The notes below the pieces were generated by a model that had not been told where the DNA came from, did not search any database, and saw nothing but the letters and a program-made list of their open reading frames with translations. DNA of 20,137 bases from a virus, in IMG/VR virus record IMGVR_UViG_3300021389_000210, positions 1 to 20,137 of that record; one strand, given 5' to 3'. Shown here piece by piece: positions 4,436-12,880 of the stretch. Position numbers and translations under genes: made by a program. Every line of letters starts with the position of its first letter. Position 1 is the first letter of the stretch.

Positions 4436-6087
4436 GTAGAAGCCCTAGGTGCTGAGTTTATGTTGTAACCATTAACAAATTTATCTAACTCATCCATTAA
4501 TAGCTGCTCTTTACGGTCTGTCATTTCTCGGTCTACGTCTGCTGACATTAGATCTGTCCAGTATTTAACACCCATTGCTAGGGCATCTAACCTATCATCG
4601 TGAGCTAGAGAGCCTCTGTAGGTAGTTATACGGGATAGCTGGTAGGTCAACATATAGCGTTGAGCTTGCTCTGGTGGGCGATGCTGTACGCTGTCAAAGT
4701 CATCCTGTATGACCTTGGGGTCAATAACTAACCTGTGCTGGTTCATTACTGGTTCAAGTGTTTGTATAATACGCTTTTCTTTCTGTACGCTGTGCCTAAC
4801 TTCTTCTATAGAAACAGGATATATCTTTCTAAGGAAGGGTTTGATAAGCTCATTGAACATACCATCACCAAAGTTACTCTCGATGAGCAGTTTGTTGACT
4901 TTATGATCTTTAGCTAGGGTGGCTAGTTTGGTTAAAGTTTGATCTGTATAACCTCCTTCTAAACCTCCACAAGCTGGCACATATAAGAAACCGTTTAACA
5001 TCTTGACTACAGCGTATGACGTTTCATCCTTACCTCGACCAGATGGATCTATTACTAGCACAGAGCCAGTGTAGTCCACGTAGTTGCCCACAACAGCCTC
5101 AGGAGCAAAGAACTTGTCTCCGTTAAGGCCAACATTAGGGAGATCCTTAACCTCCTTCATAATGCCATACACGAGCTTCTCAGGTGCTTTATCTTTATCT
5201 ACAGACATGACCATTAAATCAGAAAATTTAAGAGGGTATCTATCGGTATCAGACAAAGTAGTGTCTAGCATAAACTGTAGAGCAAAACCTGATCTACCGT
5301 AAGACAACTCACGCTCGGTAAGATCCTCGTCATCAAAACGTAAAGGGTCTACTGCTTGGTTATCTAACGGTGATTTAGCTGCGTTAATGGTATCGTACAG
5401 CATAGGTGCTAAACGATTCCCATAAGCTTTGTGTATTTTGTCCAAAGGTGGGTATCGAGCTGGCCAAATTCTCATTTCATAGCCACGCTCAGTCAGAGTG
5501 TTATAAAGACTCATTTCACACTGTGGTGTCCCTAAGTACAATATCTTACCGTCAGGCTTTAGTACCGCATCAAATTCTTTAACAGCTTCACCTAACTTAC
5601 TTCTCATCATCTGAGTCATAGAGTTATTAGGTACTTCGATGTCATCAGCAATTATGATGTCGGCACGACTGCCTGTAAGCTGACCAGTGATACCCACGGA
5701 CTTAACCGAAGGGCTACCACTAGCCAGCGCAGGTCTTACGTCAAACGCTATCTTACTCCACCGCTGCTCACTTGTAGCTATGAGATGTTGGCATATTGGG
5801 AGTTCTAAGATTAGGCGCTGTGTAAATGTCGAGAAGTCATCAGCTCTTTGTTTAGACGCTGAGACCACCATAAACTTCTTTTGGGGGTCGAGAAGTAATT
5901 GGTGCACGACAAATGCGGCAGTAATGTATGACTTACCTACACCTCGGAATGCCTCGATGATTGCTCTTCGAGGACAGTTCTGGATGTACTCAGCCATGTC
6001 GTATTGTACAGGTGTAGGGTCGGGCAAGTTCAGGTGTTTCCAAACTACATATAAGAAGTTACGGAAGTCCTGTAGTTGCTTATCCAT
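4426..6087 (-). CDS. terL: Terminase large subunit (T7 gp19-like)
   Basis: This 553-aa ATP-driven DNA packaging motor with nuclease is closely similar to T7 gp19. The Walker A equivalent is AFRGVGKS (46-53, Lys52). It is followed by the conserved SVKSVGITGQLTGSRAD block (127-143), and Walker B is DIIIADD (143-149). The coupling motif is YLGTPQ (184-189). The C-terminal RNase-H-fold nuclease shows LVIDPSGRGKDE (344-355, Asp347), ESNFGDGMF (403-411) and AHDDRLDAL (495-503). All catalytic acidic positions expected for the family appear present and length is near the T7 protein. AGGAG lies five bases before the ATG. The gene overlaps the HNH-like gene upstream by 8 bases and the small gene downstream by 10. 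It should dock on the portal during packaging. Confidence 0.97.
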   Translation of the reverse strand: MDKQLQDFRNFLYVVWKHLNLPDPTPVQYDMAEYIQNCPRRAIIEAFRGVGKSYITAAFVVHQLLLDPQKKFMVVSASKQRADDFSTFTQRLILELPICQHLIATSEQRWSKIAFDVRPALASGSPSVKSVGITGQLTGSRADIIIADDIEVPNNSMTQMMRSKLGEAVKEFDAVLKPDGKILYLGTPQCEMSLYNTLTERGYEMRIWPARYPPLDKIHKAYGNRLAPMLYDTINAAKSPLDNQAVDPLRFDDEDLTERELSYGRSGFALQFMLDTTLSDTDRYPLKFSDLMVMSVDKDKAPEKLVYGIMKEVKDLPNVGLNGDKFFAPEAVVGNYVDYTGSVLVIDPSGRGKDETSYAVVKMLNGFLYVPACGGLEGGYTDQTLTKLATLAKDHKVNKLLIESNFGDGMFNELIKPFLRKIYPVSIEEVRHSVQKEKRIIQTLEPVMNQHRLVIDPKVIQDDFDSVQHRPPEQAQRYMLTYQLSRITTYRGSLAHDDRLDALAMGVKYWTDLMSADVDREMTDRKEQLLMDELDKFVNGYNINSAPRASTWI

Positions 6088-6304
6088 TACGACTCCTGTT
6101 AGACTTTACGCTCATAATGCGTAAGTTTCTTTTAGATTTGTTAAGAGGGTTGCGATCTACATGGTCAATATCTTTACCTTGTAAGGCAGCTTTGCCATAC
6201 GCCTTAACCATATTACGCCTAGATTGTTTGCGAGCATCGTTTCGTCTACGTTGTTCAGGCTTCTTATGGTAACGCTCATACTCTTGTTTGTAGTTTCTAG
6301 CCAT
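6080..6304 (-). CDS. Small HNH-like protein, 74 aa
   Basis: This is a short, very basic protein. Residues 1-36 are Arg/Lys/Gln-rich helix. The C-terminal half holds DIDHVDRNPLNKSKRNLRIM then NRS, which fits the second part of a phage HNH fold (D-H-x-D-x-N-P-x-N-x-x-x-x-N-L-R). The usual first Cys/His cluster is absent, so it is a minimal or degenerate HNH domain. It may bind DNA rather than cut it. HNH proteins next to terminases are common in phages and in some cases help cut DNA during packaging, so the position is suggestive. AGGG is 7 bases upstream. The stop overlaps the terminase start by 8 bases. Confidence 0.75.
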   Translation of the reverse strand: MARNYKQEYERYHKKPEQRRRNDARKQSRRNMVKAYGKAALQGKDIDHVDRNPLNKSKRNLRIMSVKSNRSRNG

Positions 6305-6307
6305 TAC

Positions 6308-6550
6308 CTATCCCTTCCATTTTACACGATTAGCCCAATAAGCTGCTGATGTTTTACCCTTAGCAATGTTCTTGCCGTGACGGTCTCTAAAAGCTTTACG
6401 TTGTTTAGCACTTTGGTTAGTTTTTGCACCATACTCACCAAAACGAATGATTCTCTCTTTACCATTCTCTTTAATTTTCACAACGTGGGATTTAGTACCA
6501 CTACGCTGCGCTACAGGCTTGTTAATTTTTAAATGGTCAGTATTAGCCAT
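6308..6550 (-). CDS. Small basic conserved phage protein, 80 aa
   Basis: This is a basic, soluble protein with a probable beta hairpin (HVVKIKENGKERIIRFGEYG, about 22-41). A helical Arg/Lys-rich stretch follows, with QRKAFRDRHGKNIAKGKTSAAYWANRVKW (about 50-78). The RKxFRxRH...SAAYWAxxxxW ending recurs in phage proteins of unknown function and loosely resembles small domains also found in large eukaryotic DNA viruses. The strongly positive charge suggests nucleic acid binding. AAGGTG lies about 7 bases before the start. Its start is 2 bases from the preceding 41-aa gene and it ends 3 bases before the HNH-like gene. Confidence 0.7.
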   Translation of the reverse strand: MANTDHLKINKPVAQRSGTKSHVVKIKENGKERIIRFGEYGAKTNQSAKQRKAFRDRHGKNIAKGKTSAAYWANRVKWKG

Positions 6551-6552
6551 TA

Positions 6553-6678
6553 CTACACCTTTTTCTTTAAATACTTAGCTTTGTTATTGACTTTTTTACC
6601 TGATTTCTTGGCTTCTTTTTTAGCAGCCTCTACACCTTGTTTAGTGTAAGCGTATTTTTTATTACCGACTGTAGGCAT
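6553..6678 (-). CDS. 41-aa lysine-rich microprotein
   Basis: This is a very small gene between two close neighbours: 2 bases after the previous stop and 2 bases before the next start. It carries AGGA 8 bases before its ATG. The protein opens MPTVGNKKYAYTKQGVEAAK and continues as almost pure Lys/Ala/Gly. It has about 15 lysines in 41 residues and is predicted to be helical or disordered. Short proteins with the PxVGxKKFxYTxxGxxAAKKEA pattern are familiar from marine phages. A DNA-binding or condensation role is inference. The tight spacing and good ribosome site make it a real gene. Confidence 0.75.
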   Translation of the reverse strand: MPTVGNKKYAYTKQGVEAAKKEAKKSGKKVNNKAKYLKKKV

Positions 6679-6680
6679 AA

Positions 6681-7046
6681 TTATGTCCTGTATTTAGCTG
6701 TTTTTTCAGCTATCTTTTTGGGTTGTTTTGAAAACTGCTTACCAGCAGCAGTGTCTTTGCGTTTTTTAGCGTTGGTGGCTTTTTTCTCTGCAATAGTTAA
6801 AGACTGTCTAGCTTTCTTAGGTAAATACCTAGAACCTTTTTTACCAGTATCGCCCCAGTCTTCTTTAGTCCACTTAGCTAATTTATTAGTAGACTTTTTA
6901 GCGCCTGAGTACCCACCACCTGAGTCTTTGTAGTATTTTACAGCAAGCTGCATGGCTCTAGCTGAGTGTTTACCACCCATCTTAGCCTTAGCCCTAGATT
7001 TGGCTGCTGACCATTTAGCGGGATCACGTTTTGTAGCTGTAGACAT
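6681..7046 (-). CDS. Basic protein with DUF5872-like motif, 121 aa
   Basis: This is a Lys/Arg/Ala-rich protein. Residues 6-75 hold the sequence pattern DPAKWSAAKSRAKAKMGGKHSAR..A, AVKYYKDSGGGY, NKLAKWTKEDWG and RYLPKKA. I associate this pattern with the DUF5872 family, known from phages and large eukaryotic DNA viruses. No function is established for that family, and the assignment is from memory, not a search. The C-terminal 40 residues are a low-complexity basic tail. AGGAGG lies 10 bases before the ATG, which overlaps the upstream stop as TAATG. Sitting between the two terminase genes in a run of basic proteins, it may bind DNA during packaging, which is inference. Confidence 0.7.
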   Translation of the reverse strand: MSTATKRDPAKWSAAKSRAKAKMGGKHSARAMQLAVKYYKDSGGGYSGAKKSTNKLAKWTKEDWGDTGKKGSRYLPKKARQSLTIAEKKATNAKKRKDTAAGKQFSKQPKKIAEKTAKYRT

Positions 7047-7249
7047 TAGTGCTTTGCCTCCTCAAACGGAAGCTCTTTTAATAAGCTTGCCATTGGTGAT
7101 TCTGTTGTTATCACGTCAGTGCTTGCACCATTATCTTTAAGAAACTTAACAGCAACCGACAGCTCTGCTGAGGTAGCCTCACCTGTTCTTACTCTAGCTA
7201 AAAGTTCTTCAGTAACTACCTCATGTAGCTCTTCTAATTTATCTCTCAT
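7046..7249 (-). CDS. Probable terminase small subunit (DNA maturase A-like)
   Basis: This 67-aa protein begins with an acidic helical N-terminus (DKLEELHEVVTEELLARVRTGEATSAEL) and continues SVAVKFLKDNGA. It ends with PMASLLKELPFEEAKH. The pattern LxxRVxxGxATxAELxVAxxFLKDNG followed by a short LPF(D/E)E tail matches small terminases of marine T7-like phages as I remember them. T7 gp18 is 89 aa and, as here, lies between the fibre gene and terL. It would recognise concatemer DNA and hand it to the large subunit. The start overlaps the upstream stop as ATGA with AGGTG upstream. The four small basic genes before terL are an insertion relative to T7. Confidence 0.65.
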   Translation of the reverse strand: MRDKLEELHEVVTEELLARVRTGEATSAELSVAVKFLKDNGASTDVITTESPMASLLKELPFEEAKH

Positions 7250-7470
7250 GTTACACCTGTTAATTTAATAAATTCAGCTAAACCCATTTCTTGCGCCCAG
7301 TAGACACAAGCACCACCTACAACTAACCATTTTATTTGTAGTAAGGTGCGGTTAATGCTATCTAGCATACTCCTAAGGTCTTCAGCGTTAGCTGTCAGGG
7401 TTCTAAGCTGCTCTTCGTGTAAGTCAATACGCCATTCTAAACGATCAACTTGAGATTTTAAATCATCCAT
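7246..7470 (-). CDS. Coiled-coil/TM protein, XhlA- or holin-like
   Basis: This 74-aa protein has an N-terminal coiled coil (LKSQVDRLEWRIDLHEEQLR and onward to about residue 45). It ends in one membrane segment, about 47-60 (IKWLVVGGACVYWA). The order of heptad helix, then INRTLLQIKWLVVGG, resembles the XhlA haemolysin/lysis family. T7 places its 67-aa holin gp17.5 at this same position between fibre and small terminase. A lysis role is therefore the best guess, though pinholins and accessory lysis proteins share the architecture. AGGA lies 8 bases before the ATG, and the stop overlaps the next start. Confidence 0.6.
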   Translation of the reverse strand: MDDLKSQVDRLEWRIDLHEEQLRTLTANAEDLRSMLDSINRTLLQIKWLVVGGACVYWAQEMGLAEFIKLTGVT

Positions 7471-7480
7471 GTATTAAGTC

Positions 7481-9058
7481 CTAATTTAAATCAGCCCAAG
7501 CGCCATTAGCATATACTTTTAGTTTATGGTCATCAGTATCATAATATACTTGACCATTTGCGGGGGAGCTAGGGGCAGCAGACTGTGCAGGGAACTGGAC
7601 ACCTCCATTATTAGGCTGTGTTACTAGATCACCTGTTTGCTGCGCACCACCTACAATTTTACTGTACTTTAAAGAACCGTCTTCAGAACCGTCACTAGCA
7701 TCAGCTATTTCTACAGAAATACTACCGTATAAAGTTTTCTCAGGGCCACCTGATGAAAAACCACGATCATTACTACCGTAAAACTCTAGTTTACCTAGAT
7801 CTTCACCATCTGCTCCATTAGCTTGAGAGCGGTGGAGTTCAATAATAGGACTAGCATTAGCAGAGTCTTCACCATTTGTTATAACAAGGTCAGCGTTAGT
7901 ATTGCTACTGTTTATTGTTATAGGGCCAACTGCTACTTTTACTGGGCTACTAAAGGTAGACTCAGTACCGTTAAGTGTTAATACGGTAGTATCTTCTGTC
8001 CCTGCTGTAACAGTGGTGAAGTGTAAAGAACCATCTTCTGTAGCATTAGACTCATCAATAATCTCAGCGTGTATTCCTGCATACTTATGTTTTGCAGGGC
8101 TGTAACCATTATCATTATAAGCCGTAAATTGAATCTCACCTAGATGATCACCGTCATCAGCTGCTGGGCCATCTTCTTGATATAACTCTAAAATTGGAGT
8201 TGGTGTTGCTTGTGGCTGCCCATTCGCAGATGCTTTAATTAAAACATTATCTGTCGCAGTCAAGCCCGTAAGAACACCTACAGATGTAATGTTAGTCTGT
8301 GCTGCGGTTTGTATCGTTCCTGTTAATGTGCCGCCACTAATAGCGCCTGTTGTAGTTATAGTGCTTGAGCCATTATCAATGTTTCCAAAGCCAGCAGCAA
8401 TACTACCTGCACCTAAAGCGCCTACAGACGTTATTTGGGTTTGTGCTGCATCTACATTAAACGTAGTACCAGCTAAAGTTAAACCAGTTCCACCTGTATA
8501 AGTAGTATTAGTATCTGTAGCGGCTATTGTACCGTTACTGGCTATAGTTATGTTAGTACCAGCCGTTAAAGCTGCTACAACATTAGCTGTATCAGTAACA
8601 TCTGCACCAGCTTCTATACCTGCTACCTTAGTAACTGTAACACTTTGAGAAGCCTCAAAGCCGCTGTCAAAGCTACTAGCAGATTGATCTAAAGCTTCTT
8701 GAGCTATAAAGAAAGCTTGGTTAGAGTCTTCGTTTAATACATCTGATGTCAACAACCCAGAGTCAGAGTAAGTAACTAACTTAGTGCTTTGGCTGCTGTT
8801 CCGAGTAATAAGAACTACAGCACCCGCAGGGATTTCTTCAGAAAACGAAAGGCTAGTTGACCCCTCTACTAAAATGTAGTAGAGAGGGTTAGTAGACGTA
8901 AAAGAGCCAAAAGTTTTCTGTGTGGCTCCTACCTGAGTAGCAGGTACAGTTACATTGTTTACACTTACCTGTAAATGGCTGGATGCAATGTAGTTAGGCG
9001 TAGTAAAGCCTACGGTTTGTGCTGACCCCAAAGTTACCTTTGTGAATGAATTGGCCAT
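7481..9058 (-). CDS. Tail fibre protein (T7 gp17-like N-terminus)
   Basis: This is a 525-aa trimeric receptor-binding fibre. Residues 1-125 match the T7 gp17 virion-attachment domain: TPNYIASSHLQVSVN, LVEGSTSLSFSEEIPAGAVVLITR, VTYSDSGLLTSDVLNEDSNQAFFIAQEALD. A beta-rich Gly/Thr repeat shaft follows (about 150-265), including two AAQTxITSVGxL units. Two related segments come next, about 285-347 (PILELYQEDG..DDGDHLGEIQF..EDGSLHF) and 402-465 (PIIELHRSQA..DGEDLGKLEF..EDGSLKY), a clear internal duplication. The C-terminus (SSPANGQVYYDTDDHKLKVY) resembles small beta caps of phage fibres. There is no enzymatic motif. The T7 fibre is 553 aa. AGGAG lies 11 bases upstream. Confidence 0.9.
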   Translation of the reverse strand: MANSFTKVTLGSAQTVGFTTPNYIASSHLQVSVNNVTVPATQVGATQKTFGSFTSTNPLYYILVEGSTSLSFSEEIPAGAVVLITRNSSQSTKLVTYSDSGLLTSDVLNEDSNQAFFIAQEALDQSASSFDSGFEASQSVTVTKVAGIEAGADVTDTANVVAALTAGTNITIASNGTIAATDTNTTYTGGTGLTLAGTTFNVDAAQTQITSVGALGAGSIAAGFGNIDNGSSTITTTGAISGGTLTGTIQTAAQTNITSVGVLTGLTATDNVLIKASANGQPQATPTPILELYQEDGPAADDGDHLGEIQFTAYNDNGYSPAKHKYAGIHAEIIDESNATEDGSLHFTTVTAGTEDTTVLTLNGTESTFSSPVKVAVGPITINSSNTNADLVITNGEDSANASPIIELHRSQANGADGEDLGKLEFYGSNDRGFSSGGPEKTLYGSISVEIADASDGSEDGSLKYSKIVGGAQQTGDLVTQPNNGGVQFPAQSAAPSSPANGQVYYDTDDHKLKVYANGAWADLN

Positions 9059-12000
9059 TTAATCTGGATCTCCTATTACTTGTTCTGATAACATTCTTGC
9101 TGGTATCTTAGTTAATGGGTTGTTAGGTGTAAAGTTTTCTAATAGCTTGGCTGTTTCATATAAAGCGCCATGCCCGTCAAGGTCTGTAGCTTCACCCGCT
9201 ATTTTACTAATACCTGACATTCCCTGATCTATTAGCTGTACTGTTGGGTTTTGTATTAAAGTATCAGGGCTAAAACCAAAATGGTTAAATAATAAAGACC
9301 CTAAACCTGTCATACCCATGTAACTAAAAACAGCTTTGCTCATTGCGCCTATTTCAAATTTCTTTGCTAGGTACTCTTCTCTATCATCTCTACCTATAGA
9401 GTTAAGAGTAGTACGAGACATATAAGCCATTGTAGCTATGACTAAACCACCAGTAAAGATAGACAAAGGTACTGCTGCATCGCCATGACGTAGCCTTACC
9501 ATTTGACGAGCGTACTGCTGCTCATTAGATCCTAAGACAAAACTCCAGAATTGAAACAAAGTCTTACCCCACTCACTTCTAATAAAGGGGTTAGTAGAAC
9601 CAATGTTTGTTACCTGTACGTTTTGTGTAGTTTCTACATTTAAAGCGTAGCTAAAATCTTCAAAAGCCTCAGGGTGCTCTTGCTTCCAGCGTTGTAAGTT
9701 TAAAGTTTTAAGTTTACCCTTACTATCTACTGTTGCAAGGTCATCCATTGCTGCCTTAATTCTAGTTAACTGCTCTTCGCCTAAACCTAGTTGTTTTAGT
9801 TTTACATCACTAAAGACACTAAAGTCTCCTTTAGCTAACTTTTTGTGCATATTAGTGGCAAAGTTTACTGAGTTCCAGCGGCTTAGAAAGACTGTTACAG
9901 GTGATAAACCACCAACAAGACTTATAAAGTTACGACCCTTAGCTAACACTTCATCAGTTTTAGTGTAGTCGTTGCCCATTACGTGGTGCATATCTGTGTA
10001 ATCTTCATAACGAGAGTTCATTTTACCCGTTATAATATCTGTGCCTAAACCAAAAGCTTCCTCAAACTCATTAGCTAATTCACTAGACAGTTTACCGTCT
10101 CTTGCTCTCTTTATTAATCTACCAAATTCAGGTATATTAGCTATAGCGTTACGCATACCATTTTCAAATAGTACGTTAGACGATTCAATAACAGCAGCTA
10201 AACCTGATTGACCCATCAATCGGATAAAGTTTAACTCTCGTAAACGCCTAAGAGTTTTTCTAGTAACTGTGTCCATACCTTCGTTAATGTTATAACTACC
10301 ACGTATAGCCTCATAAAGATACTGTAAGCTTTTTGTTTCTCTTTGTGATTCATCTGCTGTAAGGTTATATTTTTCTAAGTTTTCAGTGACAATATCGTCA
10401 AGCATTTTCTTAAACGATTCATCACCGTCAATACCTACACGAGCTAATGATGTAGCACCAGCCATTCGGTGTATGTACACACCCATAACACGCTCAGTAT
10501 TTGTGTCAATAAGGTCTGTTAATTTAAAACCAAAGCTAGTACCATGTTGTGGATGACCTTTTTTATAAGGTATATTAACCTCTAACTTATCGTCCATATT
10601 CATACGAGCACGAGAATGGACGTTTTTGCTTTTACCTCTTTGAACATCTTTAGTTAAAATCAAAGCGTCTATCTGCTCATCTGTCAATGCTAAACCATCG
10701 TCATCAGCTTCCGATAAGACTTTACGTAAAACGTCTTCATCTACAGCGTCATTAGCAGACTCACCTGTGCGTGTATACTTTTGTCGGTATACGGTAGTGC
10801 TTAAAGACTTCCAATATCTACCAGCAGCTCGTGCTATAACATCTTCATCCATGTCAGGGTTTGCAGCTCTGATTAGTTTACGAAAGGCTGTTTTAATATC
10901 CTCTGGGTCTGCTCTTTTTGCTAATACATCAAGTAGTTCTGGTAAAAACATACGAGGCATATAGTTTTCAATTTCTTGGAACTCTTCGTAAATGCCTAAT
11001 TTTTTACCTACATCAAACATTTCTTTTTTCATAGCTTCAACAGAATCAGCAGCTTCAATCATGCTTTCTGTCATTACTTGTGAGGTGTCACCGTTTAAAT
11101 AATGAAAGATGCGTTCGTTAGCGTCTGCTTGTGTTATATCTGTTTTATCTACCTTACGCAAGATCATTGCTAATTTTCCTGTGTACTGTCGATGGAAAAT
11201 CATGTGGTGAATAGAAGCGTTTTGTGGTATTGTGACTAACTTACCCGCTTTATCTTGTAATCCGCTAGACACTAAAGCCATTTTCATAGCTAGGTGGCGT
11301 GTTACAGGGTTTTTAGATTGAGTAAGTAGTGCTATAGCTGATAGACGTTTACGAATACGTAAAGTGTCCCAGATGTTTTTAACAAGTGTAGGGACTTCGT
11401 CAAGGTCTTCAGGAAGCCCTAGGTCACGTACATCCTCAGCTACCTGCTCAGGTGTAGGGTCACCAAACTCTTCTTGTTGTGCTTTCTCAGCCTCAGTGTT
11501 AAATTTCTGCTCTGCTGTGGCGCTGCCTTTAGGTACTTTTTTAATTACCTTGCGTTTAACTTGTCGAGTGCGAGGTTCTAGGCGATCTGCAAAGTCACCT
11601 GCGTCAATAGCAACATACGCTTCGTCACCAAAGTCGTTTTCTGCTTTTACTATTAAACCCTCTTCTTCTAAACGCTGAAAAGCCGTTTCTAACTCTTGTT
11701 CTCCATAACCAGAAGTAGTAGCTATGTCATCTAATGTAGTAGCCTCAGCGTTGTCCTCTAACTCATTTAAGACTCGGCTCTCTACATTCGATAAAGAGCT
11801 AACAACTGAGCTTCGTGTTACTGTTACATTCTCTACTACATCTTCTAAGACTTCTTCGACTATTTCATCGAACTCCTCAACGACCTCATCAGCAGCACGA
11901 GCTGGTTGAAGAGATGCTGTAGCTTTCTTTAAAGACGTATGTTTAGAAACTTCTTCACCATTCTTCCTAACTACCCATCTGCTTTTTCCTTTTATAACAG

Positions 12001-12868
12001 AATATACATCTTTACCTACAGTAACTAGATAATCACCTTTGCGGATCTTAGTTGTTTCGACTTGTAAAGGTGCTGTAGTAGGTACAGGGGCTTCTTCAGG
12101 ATCCGTTAGTGTATCTACAGTACGCTTCTGCTTCATCATTGGTGTGTGTTGTTCTAAAGCTTTCTTAGCGTCTTCTGCTAGTTCTATCTGGTTTTGTACA
12201 AAATGCTCTGCATCTACATCTCGCATAAGCCTTGCAGATACACCACCCATTGCACCACCTACACCAGCACCAAGAGCTGCACCGTAAAATACATCACGTA
12301 GTTGTGCGTCAGGGCGTAGCATATACTCAGCAGCGCCTATTACCGTACCTTCACCAGCACCCACAAGAGCACCTGTTTTTAAATACTTACCAATACGTGC
12401 TGCACCTGCAAGCTTACCTGCACCCGCAGTTAAATTAGCATAAGGTACAAAGTACAAAGGAATGTAAGCTGGATCAAGAGCACCAGCAGCTAATAAAGAA
12501 GTTACAGTTCCAAAACCTAAGTCACCTAAGGTCTTATAGCTTTCTTTAGCATTAGCTGCTCGCTCTACTTTAAAATCATATTCAGACTGGCTTTGAGAGT
12601 CTAATAAATCTTTAGCCCACACCTCATCGTAGTTTGTGTTAATAGAAACTTTCTGCTCTTCGTTTAAAGACCATTCAGCATCTCTTTCAAAATCTTGAGC
12701 GTAGTCCGAGTTAGCGTAAAGTCTGTTTATCCAAGTCAAATCCTTAGATGCTTCAAACTTTTCAGTCCAACTGGCTTTTTTAGGAAGTTCAGCGTTTACT
12801 GATGGCGTGAACCCACTTTGGACAGGCGTAAAGCTATCTAAGCCGCCAAAAGGTTTATCGTCAGCCAT
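9059..12868 (-). CDS. Large internal virion protein (gp16-like position), with winged-helix-like segment
   Basis: This is a 1269-aa helical protein at the position and size of T7 gp16 (1318 aa), the core protein ejected into the host envelope. I choose the ATG at 12868, since GGAG lies 7 bases before it. The upstream ATG at 12874 leaves no room for a ribosome site. Glycine/alanine-rich hydrophobic stretches at about 115-215 could be membrane-active. An acidic segment (331-347) precedes residues 363-425, which read like a winged helix-turn-helix domain (ESRVLNELED, TTLDDIATTSGYGEQELETAFQRLEEEGLIV, then DEAYVAI). A long helical region to the end follows. I do not see the lytic transglycosylase signature that opens T7 gp16. 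Gp16 assignment rests on order and size more than on sequence identity. Confidence 0.75.
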   Translation of the reverse strand: MADDKPFGGLDSFTPVQSGFTPSVNAELPKKASWTEKFEASKDLTWINRLYANSDYAQDFERDAEWSLNEEQKVSINTNYDEVWAKDLLDSQSQSEYDFKVERAANAKESYKTLGDLGFGTVTSLLAAGALDPAYIPLYFVPYANLTAGAGKLAGAARIGKYLKTGALVGAGEGTVIGAAEYMLRPDAQLRDVFYGAALGAGVGGAMGGVSARLMRDVDAEHFVQNQIELAEDAKKALEQHTPMMKQKRTVDTLTDPEEAPVPTTAPLQVETTKIRKGDYLVTVGKDVYSVIKGKSRWVVRKNGEEVSKHTSLKKATASLQPARAADEVVEEFDEIVEEVLEDVVENVTVTRSSVVSSLSNVESRVLNELEDNAEATTLDDIATTSGYGEQELETAFQRLEEEGLIVKAENDFGDEAYVAIDAGDFADRLEPRTRQVKRKVIKKVPKGSATAEQKFNTEAEKAQQEEFGDPTPEQVAEDVRDLGLPEDLDEVPTLVKNIWDTLRIRKRLSAIALLTQSKNPVTRHLAMKMALVSSGLQDKAGKLVTIPQNASIHHMIFHRQYTGKLAMILRKVDKTDITQADANERIFHYLNGDTSQVMTESMIEAADSVEAMKKEMFDVGKKLGIYEEFQEIENYMPRMFLPELLDVLAKRADPEDIKTAFRKLIRAANPDMDEDVIARAAGRYWKSLSTTVYRQKYTRTGESANDAVDEDVLRKVLSEADDDGLALTDEQIDALILTKDVQRGKSKNVHSRARMNMDDKLEVNIPYKKGHPQHGTSFGFKLTDLIDTNTERVMGVYIHRMAGATSLARVGIDGDESFKKMLDDIVTENLEKYNLTADESQRETKSLQYLYEAIRGSYNINEGMDTVTRKTLRRLRELNFIRLMGQSGLAAVIESSNVLFENGMRNAIANIPEFGRLIKRARDGKLSSELANEFEEAFGLGTDIITGKMNSRYEDYTDMHHVMGNDYTKTDEVLAKGRNFISLVGGLSPVTVFLSRWNSVNFATNMHKKLAKGDFSVFSDVKLKQLGLGEEQLTRIKAAMDDLATVDSKGKLKTLNLQRWKQEHPEAFEDFSYALNVETTQNVQVTNIGSTNPFIRSEWGKTLFQFWSFVLGSNEQQYARQMVRLRHGDAAVPLSIFTGGLVIATMAYMSRTTLNSIGRDDREEYLAKKFEIGAMSKAVFSYMGMTGLGSLLFNHFGFSPDTLIQNPTVQLIDQGMSGISKIAGEATDLDGHGALYETAKLLENFTPNNPLTKIPARMLSEQVIGDPD

Positions 12869-12880
12869 ATACATTCTCCG

